DNA of 64,000 nucleotides from Shinella zoogloeoides (GTDB lineage: Bacteria > Pseudomonadota > Alphaproteobacteria > Rhizobiales > Rhizobiaceae): positions 1,491,501 through 1,555,500 of the forward strand of contig NZ_CP132311.1 of assembly GCF_030733845.1 (NCBI RefSeq), written 5' to 3'. This document shows, piece after piece, positions 57,453 through 64,000 of the stretch (position 1 is the first letter of the stretch; each line of letters begins with the position of its first letter). The translations under genes were made by a program, and so were the position numbers. Below the pieces are notes generated by a model. The model ran no database searches. It worked only from the letters and a program-made list of their open reading frames with translations, and was not told the DNA's origin.

Positions 57453-59648
57453 ATGGCCGCAACTGATCTCGAACGCCTTGTGGTGCAGCTCTCGGCTGAC
57501 ATTAAGAAGTATGAGAACGCGCTCAGCCGCGCAATGGGGCAAACCAACAAGCAGGCGAGGCAGATCGAGGCGCGCTTCGCGAAGATGAACAAAAACATCA
57601 CCACCGGCTTCTCGGCTCTAAGTCAGAAGATGGTAGGAGCATTCGCTGTCGCCGGTGGGATCAAAGGGCTTCAGACGCTCTTGGACAGTGCAACGCGCAT
57701 CGACAACGCGCTGAAGGTCGCAGGCCTTTCGGGCGCCGAGTTGGAGAAGGTATACGATCGGCTCCGCGACAGTGCTGTCAAGAACGCCGCGCCTTTGGAG
57801 ACGATGGTCGAACTGTATGGCCGTCTTAAGCTTGTGCAGGGCGAGCTGAATGTTTCGGGAGCGCAGCTAGAGGGGTTCGTGGACCGGATCGGTGTCGCGC
57901 TCCGGATCAATGGTAAGTCAGCGGCCGAGACGAGTGGCGCGCTAACGCAACTCTCCCAGGCACTCGGCGCCGGAACGGTTCGTGCAGAGGAGTTTTCGAG
58001 CATCCTTGAGGGCGCTCTGCCGATCGCGCAGGCCGCCGCCGCGGGGTTGAAGGAGGCGGGCGGATCAGTCGCCAAGCTTAGACAGCTCGTAGTTGACGGG
58101 AAAGTCTCGTCTGAAGCGTTCTTTCGAGCATTTGAAGCTGGCTCCGTCATCCTTGAAGACAAAGTTGCCGGCGCGACCCTCACAACGTCACAGGCGCTTG
58201 AGAACGTCCATACCGCTCTCATCAATGCAATGCGCGACTTTGCCAAAGGCAGTCTTGCCGCAAAAGATTTGGGGGACGCCTTTCAAATCATGGCCGACCG
58301 TATAAACGCGGCGGATTTTCAGGCTTTCGGGGAGGAAGTTCGCACGGCGATCAAATGGATCAGCCAACTAAAGAACGCCCTCAGTTTCACGGAGAACCTG
58401 GGCGCAAACTTCGGCGCCGCCACGGGTCTTGATCAGTTCGGTGTCTGGCTCTCCGAGAAGACGGGACTGGATATTGCAACTGATCGCGCGAAGGAGCGGA
58501 AGGGCTATTGGGAGAAGCTTGCCGAGGAGGACATCAAGGCCCGCAATGAGGCGTATGCCGAAGTCTTCAAAGACCCGACGAAATACGGCCCGCAGTTGCC
58601 CAAGACTGCGAACTTCCAGGTTCCGTTCGATCCGCTCACAGGCCTGCCGTCCGCTCTGAAGTCTCCCGTCAAACAGGTGTCCATTGAGGAGTATGCCGCC
58701 GCATCTTCAGGCAAGAAGGGCAGGAAGGGGTCAAAGCGCGCCGATGACTACGCGCGCGAGACCGAACAAATCCGTGAGCGTACCGCAGCTCTAAACGCAG
58801 AGACCGCTGCGCAGGCCGGCATCAATCCTCTGATCGACGACTATGGCTTCGCGATCGAGAAAGCCCGCGCCAAACAGGAACTGCTCACGGCGGCGCAGAA
58901 TGCCGGCAAAGAGGTTACCCCAGAGCTGGCAAAGGAGATTGAGACCCTGGCAGGCGCTTATGCCACCGCGACGGTCGCCTCGGAGCAGCTTGCCGAGAAG
59001 CAGGACGAAATCCGCGAGCGCGCGGATGAGGCCTTGGCGACCGCGAAAGACGTCGTGTCCGGCATGGTCGACGGCTTCATGGAGGGCGAGAAGGCAGCCG
59101 ACATCTTCGCCAATTCGCTCAAGAAAATCGGCAGGGCGCTCGTCGACGACGTGCTTTCCAACGTCTTCAAGATCCAGAAGGCCGGCAGCGGTGGCGGCCT
59201 CTTTGGTGGCGGCGGTGGGTTTTTTAGCTCACTGCTCGGCATGTTCTCGCCGCAGTGGCAACTGGCCTCCAGCGGAGGCATCGGCCTCTACGACAAGGGC
59301 GGCTACACCGGCGGCGGCGGAAAATACGAGCCGGCCGGCGTTGTCCACAAGGGCGAGTATGTCTTTGATCAGGAAGCAGTGCGCAGGGCTGGCGGCCCGG
59401 CCGCTCTCGACGCCGTTCGCCGCGCTCTCAAGGGGTACGCGAACGGCGGCTATGTCGGCGCAAGCATTCCGGCAAAGCTCCCCTCGGCATCGCCGGGCAT
59501 CTCGATCGACGCGCGCACGACCTTCCAGGCCAGCGGCAACGCGCAAACGGACGGCGAGATGATGCGGGCGCTTGCTCGTAGAGACGCGGAGCTTCCGGGC
59601 CTTATCATCAAGACGGTTCGCGAAGCTCAGAAGCGGCGGGGCCTGTAG
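57453..59648 (+). CDS. Tail tape measure protein
   Basis: A 731-residue protein that sets tail length. The N-terminal coiled coil (LVVQLSADIKKYENALSRAMGQTNKQARQIEARFAKM) is followed by the tape-measure domain (GLQTLLDSATRIDNALKVAGLSGAELEKVYDRL, MVELYGRLKLVQGELNVSGAQLEGF, ALTQLSQALGAGTVRAEEFSSILEGA). A second coiled coil lies at about 430-560, and a Gly-rich end with HKGEYVFDQEAVRRAGG closes it. Length implies a tail of about 100 nm if the usual ratio holds. Confidence 0.93.
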   Translation: MAATDLERLVVQLSADIKKYENALSRAMGQTNKQARQIEARFAKMNKNITTGFSALSQKMVGAFAVAGGIKGLQTLLDSATRIDNALKVAGLSGAELEKVYDRLRDSAVKNAAPLETMVELYGRLKLVQGELNVSGAQLEGFVDRIGVALRINGKSAAETSGALTQLSQALGAGTVRAEEFSSILEGALPIAQAAAAGLKEAGGSVAKLRQLVVDGKVSSEAFFRAFEAGSVILEDKVAGATLTTSQALENVHTALINAMRDFAKGSLAAKDLGDAFQIMADRINAADFQAFGEEVRTAIKWISQLKNALSFTENLGANFGAATGLDQFGVWLSEKTGLDIATDRAKERKGYWEKLAEEDIKARNEAYAEVFKDPTKYGPQLPKTANFQVPFDPLTGLPSALKSPVKQVSIEEYAAASSGKKGRKGSKRADDYARETEQIRERTAALNAETAAQAGINPLIDDYGFAIEKARAKQELLTAAQNAGKEVTPELAKEIETLAGAYATATVASEQLAEKQDEIRERADEALATAKDVVSGMVDGFMEGEKAADIFANSLKKIGRALVDDVLSNVFKIQKAGSGGGLFGGGGGFFSSLLGMFSPQWQLASSGGIGLYDKGGYTGGGGKYEPAGVVHKGEYVFDQEAVRRAGGPAALDAVRRALKGYANGGYVGASIPAKLPSASPGISIDARTTFQASGNAQTDGEMMRALARRDAELPGLIIKTVREAQKRRGL

Positions 59649-59650
59649 CC

Positions 59651-60268
59651 ATGGCAATCACATTTCCGCGCGAGCTGCCAGCCGTCGACTTTGTGACGGC
59701 GGATATGATCTTGCGCATGGGCGTGACAGCCTCACCGGCCGGCGGCGGTCTCATCAACTACACGGACGTAATCCCGCCAGCATGGGAGGTCACGTTGACG
59801 ACGCGACCGCTGCTCATGTCGCAATATGCCGAGGTGGAGGCCTGGTGGCTTTCGCTTCGCGGCGGCTTGCGGCGGGTGCTCTTCCGGCATCCGCTGGTGT
59901 GCTACCCGACAGCGCACGGCCAGAACAAGGCGCCGGCCGAAGATGCCGGCAATCTCGTCAGCGTGGCCAGCGGAAACATTCTTTCCGTCGATAACGTGGC
60001 GGCAGGTCTCGTTCTAGGCCCGGGTGACCGCCTAGGATTGGAACGGGCTGGACGTTACCACCTCGGCCGCGTGACGGAGGTTGCCGGCGCCGGAACTTCG
60101 CGCACGATCACGATTGAGCCTCCGCCCTTCGCGACGGTCTCGCAGGCCGGCGCCGTCGTGCGCTTCGCCCAGCCGGCGCTTGTCATGCGCCCCGTGCCGG
60201 ACAGCTTCCAGGCGCCGCGCAGCGGGCGGTTCTACACGGTCTCTTTCAAGTTGGTGGAAAGCGCATAG
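59651..60268 (+). CDS. Distal tail / minor tail protein, unassigned family
   Basis: A 205-residue beta-rich protein directly after the tape measure, MAITFPRELPAVDFVTADMILRMGVTASPAGGG...YAEVEAWWLSLRGGLRRVLFRH... . Its position and the C-terminal SGRFYTVSFKLVESA suit a distal-tail or DUF2460-like role. I cannot name the family from the sequence. Confidence 0.72.
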   Translation: MAITFPRELPAVDFVTADMILRMGVTASPAGGGLINYTDVIPPAWEVTLTTRPLLMSQYAEVEAWWLSLRGGLRRVLFRHPLVCYPTAHGQNKAPAEDAGNLVSVASGNILSVDNVAAGLVLGPGDRLGLERAGRYHLGRVTEVAGAGTSRTITIEPPPFATVSQAGAVVRFAQPALVMRPVPDSFQAPRSGRFYTVSFKLVESA

Positions 60269-60276
60269 GTCAGGGA

Positions 60277-60675
60277 TTAGTTAGATGGCGATCCACTTTC
60301 TGCTTGCTCTATCAGAGCAAGCGCCACCTGCATGGCCTCCCCAATGGACTGTCTCCTTTCAGGGGTCATGTTCCGAACTGGAAGCGAAAAGGATACTGGA
60401 AAGCTTTCAACGGCTAACCGCACCAATAACACGTCCAGATCGTCGGAAACCTGATGCATACTGAGCGCCAGTCCGTTGGCTTGAACTAAGGTGCCAGGCC
60501 CGCCTTCACGGGTCGAAGGTTCACCCAAACATTGCGCGACCCAAACCAGAAACTCTTGAGGTGACGTTACAGGGATCGTCACTGACGACTTGTTGCCGGC
60601 TACAGTCTTCCCAGAAATCGTGAACTGCTTCTTCTCGGCGTCATAGTCGCCTTCGAACGGTAATGCGAACTTCAT
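60277..60675 (-). CDS. Second minus-strand 'moron' in the tail module
   Basis: A 132-residue soluble protein, MKFALPFEGDYDAEKKQFTISGKTVAGNKSSVTIPVTSPQEFLVWVAQCLGEP..., with AGGAGGGGAAAG ahead of ATG 60675. It has no signal peptide or membrane segment. Orientation against the tail operon and a strong own ribosome site suggest expression in the lysogen. No family recognised. Confidence 0.72.
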   Translation of the reverse strand: MKFALPFEGDYDAEKKQFTISGKTVAGNKSSVTIPVTSPQEFLVWVAQCLGEPSTREGGPGTLVQANGLALSMHQVSDDLDVLLVRLAVESFPVSFSLPVRNMTPERRQSIGEAMQVALALIEQAESGSPSN

Positions 60676-60738
60676 CTTTCCCCTCCTAGAGCGCGCCGCT
60701 CAGGGGAGCACGCAATCAACTCAGAGTCGAGTCATCCA

Positions 60739-61389
60739 ATGCTCTCTAACGACGTGAAGGCTCTCTATGACGAGGGCCGCATCCGTACCCGGCAGATGCT
60801 CCGTTTCGACTTCGGCACGGGCGCCTATGGTTTCATCGCCGACAATGACGAGCTGACCTATGCCGGCCTCGTTTACAAGCCGTTCGGCTTGATTGAGGTT
60901 TCCGACCTCGGCGGAGGGACAGGCACCACGGCGGACGGCAATTTCACGCTGCGCCTTGCCGAAAGCCGCGACGATGGCCTGACGCCAGCCGTGTTGACCC
61001 AGATCGAGGCGGAGGACTACCGCGACCGGCCGGTGCGCGTGATGGATGCCCATTTCCATCCGGATACCGGCGCGCTTCTTCAGGTCGAGACGGTTGCCCG
61101 CGGCTATCTCGACACCATCTCGCACCACTTTGCCGAAGACGGCGGCGCATACATCGAGGCGCAGTGCGAAGGTCGCCAGCTCGACTACAGCCGCAAGAAC
61201 GGCCGTTTCCGCAGCTCGGCCGATCAGCGCCGCCGCGACGAGGGCGACAAGTTCTTCGAGCATGCCGGCATGGCTGGGCGCGTCGCCATGATCTGGGGGC
61301 GCGCAGGGCCGAATGGCGCGCAATCCGCTCCCTATCGGGGCGACTGGAACGGCGCGGTGGCGCGCGGCTTCCTCGGACTATTCAGGTAG
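60739..61389 (+). CDS. Baseplate hub protein (DUF2163 type)
   Basis: A 216-residue protein with the DUF2163 pattern found in RcGTA-like tails: RMLRFDFGTGAYGFI-like start, EVSDLGGGTGTTADGNFTLRLAES, ALLQVETVARGYLDTISHHFAEDG and the C-terminal RSSADQRRRDEGDKFFEHAGMA (a motif shared with phage BR0599-like proteins). It precedes the peptidase-like gene, as in gene transfer agent clusters. Confidence 0.85.
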   Translation: MLSNDVKALYDEGRIRTRQMLRFDFGTGAYGFIADNDELTYAGLVYKPFGLIEVSDLGGGTGTTADGNFTLRLAESRDDGLTPAVLTQIEAEDYRDRPVRVMDAHFHPDTGALLQVETVARGYLDTISHHFAEDGGAYIEAQCEGRQLDYSRKNGRFRSSADQRRRDEGDKFFEHAGMAGRVAMIWGRAGPNGAQSAPYRGDWNGAVARGFLGLFR

Positions 61390-61395
61390 GCATTC

Positions 61396-61803
61396 ATGAG
61401 ACATCCGGACTGGATTAAGCGCCTCAACACTGTTGTGGCGAAGCACCAGGCGTTGCCTGCGCAATATGGCGTGTCGGACTGCTATCTGATCCCCGACGAC
61501 GCGGTCGAGGCCGTGACGGGCAAGCAGATGTATCCGGGCGCCCGTCGCTACAAGACGCCGGCTGGCGCTGCCAAGCAGCTTCGCAAGCGCGGGTTTGAAA
61601 CCGTGCGCGACGCCTTCGCTGCGAGATTTCCCGAGGTCGAAGGCGGGCCGCTGCGAGCACAGCGCGGCGACATCGGCGTCTATGACAACAAGGGCGAAAT
61701 CTCCGGCGGCGTCTTCACGGCGCTGGGCTTCATGGTCCGTGGGCAGGAGGAAATCATCTTCCTCCCGCCGACCGCCGCTCTCGCAGCCTTCAGGGTGGAA
61801 TAA
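61396..61803 (+). CDS. DUF6950-type tail protein (NlpC/P60-position)
   Basis: A 135-residue protein, RLNTVVAKHQALPAQYGVSDCYLIPDDAVEAVTGKQ... ALRAQRGDIGVY, occupying the place of the NlpC/P60 cell-wall peptidase in GTA-like clusters. The SDCYLIPDDAV segment resembles the Cys-containing helix of that fold, but the usual catalytic His is not obvious. Its stop overlaps the next start by one base. Confidence 0.75.
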   Translation: MRHPDWIKRLNTVVAKHQALPAQYGVSDCYLIPDDAVEAVTGKQMYPGARRYKTPAGAAKQLRKRGFETVRDAFAARFPEVEGGPLRAQRGDIGVYDNKGEISGGVFTALGFMVRGQEEIIFLPPTAALAAFRVE

Positions 61804-64000
61804 TGCCTTTTCTTGTTCCGCTTGTTGGCGCCATCACGACCGCGGTCGCCAGCATAGGCATCGTCGGCCAGCTCGCGCTTGGTCTCGGCCTGCAATTCGT
61901 TGCCGCGAAGATCGAGAAGAGCCGCGCGAAGAAGGCGCAGCAGCAGGCGGGCGGCGTCCAGTTTGAGCGCCAATACGGTGAGAATGTGCCGCGGCAGGTG
62001 GCTTGCGGGCGTATCGGCATCGCCGGGCACGACTGCTACGTCAACACCTATGGCAACGCGAACAACGTCCTACAGCAGGTCTATGCTTTCTCGGACTTCC
62101 CTTGCGACGGTCTCGCTAAGGTCTGGGCCGACGGCAAGGAGCTGAACATCGTCGATTTCGGCGGCGGCTACTACAAGGTGGTTGGCGGCGACTATGACGA
62201 AATCGTCGCCTTCCAGTGGTACGACGGAACGCAGACGGCGGCGAGCGGCCCGCTGATCGCCAACTCCAACCCGTCCGGGCGCTGGACCAGCGACCATGTC
62301 GGCACGGGCATCTGCTACCTCATCGTGTTCCTGACCTATCAGAAGGACAGGCTCAACCAGCCACCGGAGTTCTTCTTCGAGCTTCGCGGCGCTCGCCTCT
62401 ATGACCCGCGCAAGGATTCGACGGCCGGTGGTGTTGGCGCGCACCGCTGGGGCAACTACGCCACCTACGAATTCACCGAGAACCCCGTCGTGATGGAGTA
62501 CAATTATCGCCGGGGCTTCGCGGTCAACGGCGACCTGTTTCTCGGCATGGGTATGCCGGCCTCCGATCTCCCGGTCGATCGCTATGCCATCGCGGCGAAC
62601 ATCTGCGACGAGACCACCTCGGACGGCCCGCGCTATCGCTGCTCGGTGATTTTCAACGCCGACGTCGAGCATGGCGACAACATCGATGCCGTCATGCAGG
62701 CTTGCGGCGGCATCGTCGTTGATGGCGTCGATGGCTCCTGGCCTCTCATCGGAACGGACCAGCCGATCGTCGAGACGATCACCGATGACGACCTGATCAG
62801 CACCGAGCCGGTACGCTACCAGCGCTACCGCTCCATGGCCGATCTTGTGAACTCGGTGCAGGGCACTTATCCGGAGCCTGCAAACATGTGGTCTCCGGTC
62901 GGCTACGATGCGCAGAGCAGCGCGTCTCAGGTCGCGCTTGACCGCCGCACCCGCGACTTCAAGCTCGACTTCCAGACCGTGCCTTACAAGCCGCAAGCCA
63001 ACCAGCTTGCCGCCATCTATTACAAGGAGAACCGCTTCGAGGGCACCGCAGAGATCGTGGTTCGTCCGCGCTTTCAAACGGTGAGGGCCGGCGACTGGAT
63101 TCGCTGGAACTCTGAACTCTATGGCGATCGGACGTGGATGGTTTCCAGCCGGGCCATCAAGGCGCTTTCGAGCGACGGGCCTCGCAACGTCGTCCTGTCG
63201 CTGGTGGAGCGCGGCGGGTCGATTTATGACCCGGTGGGCGTCCTGCCGCCGACTGTCCCATTTCCGCCGGGGGAACCCATTTATGTCAACGCGCTTCCGG
63301 ACTTCGCGATCATCCCGACGATTGCTGTCGGCGCGGACGGTCGGAGCTATCCCGCGTTCCGTCTATCCTGGTCCGCAAGCGTCGATCCGACCGTTGCGTC
63401 CGTCGAATTCCAGTGGCGGATCAAGACCGAGCCGACGAACATCTTCCGGCGCATCGTGCCGGCCGACGCCCTAATTGCATTCATTCAAGAGGGTATCCTC
63501 AGCCTGACGGAATATGAATTCCGCTACCAGCTTCTTGTTGAGGGCCGCGTTCCGCCGCCGGCCTCGGCATGGATCAGTCGGACGTCGCTCGATGGCGGGC
63601 ACGCGGACCTTGCCGTGGAACTGGACCGGCTTGGGCAGAGTGCGCTAGACCGTTTCGAAGAGATTCAGGCCGAGATGGACGATTTCTTCCGTCCGCGTCT
63701 GGTGGAGCTGACGGAGGCGTTTTCGCTTCAGGGGGCGCTCGGCGAGACGCGGCGGCAGGAACTGCTTGCCTCAATCGGCCAGTCCTTTGCGGAGATCGTG
63801 CAGGAGGCCCGTGTACGGGCGAGCGAGGACGCTGCCCTTGCGCAGTTTTACACCTCGCTCTCGGCGCAGGTCGGGAACAATCTTGCCCGCCTTATTACCG
63901 AAGAAACGGCGCGGGCTACCGGTGACAGCGCGCTTGCCAACAGCCTGGGCATCCTCTCGGCGGACGTCGGCGCAAACCTCGCTCGGCTCATCACGGAAGA
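61803..64000 (+). CDS. Baseplate megatron / host-specificity protein (partial, runs off the window)
   Basis: Open from ATG 61803 to the window edge, 732 residues seen. A hydrophobic start (VPLVGAITTAVASIGIVGQLALGLGLQFVAAKIEKS) is followed by the tail-hub domain (VQFERQYGENVPRQVACGRIGIAGHDCYVNTYG, QVYAFSDFPCDGL) typical of gpJ/megatron-like proteins. The last part seen (from about residue 670) is a heptad-like repeat in which LARLITEE recurs. It probably continues into receptor-binding domains beyond the window. Confidence 0.87.
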   Translation, partial: MPFLVPLVGAITTAVASIGIVGQLALGLGLQFVAAKIEKSRAKKAQQQAGGVQFERQYGENVPRQVACGRIGIAGHDCYVNTYGNANNVLQQVYAFSDFPCDGLAKVWADGKELNIVDFGGGYYKVVGGDYDEIVAFQWYDGTQTAASGPLIANSNPSGRWTSDHVGTGICYLIVFLTYQKDRLNQPPEFFFELRGARLYDPRKDSTAGGVGAHRWGNYATYEFTENPVVMEYNYRRGFAVNGDLFLGMGMPASDLPVDRYAIAANICDETTSDGPRYRCSVIFNADVEHGDNIDAVMQACGGIVVDGVDGSWPLIGTDQPIVETITDDDLISTEPVRYQRYRSMADLVNSVQGTYPEPANMWSPVGYDAQSSASQVALDRRTRDFKLDFQTVPYKPQANQLAAIYYKENRFEGTAEIVVRPRFQTVRAGDWIRWNSELYGDRTWMVSSRAIKALSSDGPRNVVLSLVERGGSIYDPVGVLPPTVPFPPGEPIYVNALPDFAIIPTIAVGADGRSYPAFRLSWSASVDPTVASVEFQWRIKTEPTNIFRRIVPADALIAFIQEGILSLTEYEFRYQLLVEGRVPPPASAWISRTSLDGGHADLAVELDRLGQSALDRFEEIQAEMDDFFRPRLVELTEAFSLQGALGETRRQELLASIGQSFAEIVQEARVRASEDAALAQFYTSLSAQVGNNLARLITEETARATGDSALANSLGILSADVGANLARLITE

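Larger units (their letters stand above)
32968..64000. mobile_element. Integrated prophage (right end outside the window)
   Basis: From tRNA-Ser to the window edge the content is phage-like: tyrosine integrase, AlpA-like factor, ribbon-helix-helix regulators, LexA-like repressor, HNH nuclease, terminases, HK97-type head genes, long-tail genes and baseplate genes. The segment is interrupted by an IS21 element, an IS3 remnant and a non-phage cassette between 41354 and about 47973. Recognisable replication and recombination genes are missing, so the element may be defective. No lysis genes are visible, but these may lie beyond the edge. Confidence 0.9.

Noticed and set aside
32968..64000. A CRISPR array or anti-CRISPR operon within the prophage.
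   Set aside because: No regularly spaced direct repeats are visible, and no Aca-type helix-turn-helix gene follows an acr-like gene in a pattern I recognise.

Overview
The window is a chromosomal segment of an alphaproteobacterium, almost certainly Rhizobiaceae (Rhizobium, Sinorhizobium or Shinella-like). The evidence is the high GC content, the order ntrX-trkA-dat-hfq-hflX-mazG, a phosphatidylcholine synthase, a siroheme/sulfite reductase operon with its two usual small partners (DUF2849, DUF934), and a DUF992 protein. The genus is an inference; no 16S gene is present.

Region 1 (1-10160) is core metabolism: the end of ntrX, then trkA, a D-amino-acid transaminase, hfq and hflX, with mazG convergent. 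An assimilatory sulfur operon follows (cysG, DUF2849, cysI, DUF934), then ferredoxin-NADP reductase with a good terminator. Region 2 (10160-20058) holds a GntR/FCD regulator with two dyad sites and, on the plus strand, a ferric-reductase-like membrane flavocytochrome. Downstream are four exported proteins: a 1,091-residue cytochrome with four CXXCH motifs, an OmpA-domain protein, and two caspase-fold (orthocaspase) proteins. Both caspases carry an intact His/Cys dyad and an EF-hand-type calcium loop. The cytochrome and the second caspase end in similar DUF4384-like tails, and the last three genes overlap. This is the best candidate for an undescribed core-genome system. Region 3 (20166-32573) contains tRNA-Lys, ccdA, an AEC carrier, a UbiH-like monooxygenase, pcs, qor, a nucleoside-type ABC importer (ATPase, two permeases, BMP-family binding protein), a FadR-type regulator and four small genes.

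Region 4 (32968-64000) is a prophage in tRNA-Ser(TGA). Its right end lies outside the window. It has an integrase, a minus-strand chain of overlapping small genes ending in an AlpA-like factor, and two divergent ribbon-helix-helix genes around a 23-bp perfect inverted repeat. A HEPN/DUF262 pair (probable defence cargo) and a LexA-like repressor with GTAC-N5-GTAC dyads follow. An IS21-family element (41354-43849) cuts the gene next to the repressor on its left and an IS3-family element on its right. The early phage genes expected there are absent, replaced by an IS remnant and a cassette of tiny membrane proteins and an OsmC protein (44835-47973).

From about 48017 a contiguous long-tailed-phage module runs to the window edge: HNH nuclease, terminases, HK97-type portal, protease and capsid, connectors, tail tube, a tail chaperone with an apparent -1 frameshift, tape measure, and RcGTA-like baseplate genes. 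Two minus-strand 'moron' genes sit inside it. The prophage is probably damaged in its early region, but its morphogenesis genes look complete as far as they can be seen.
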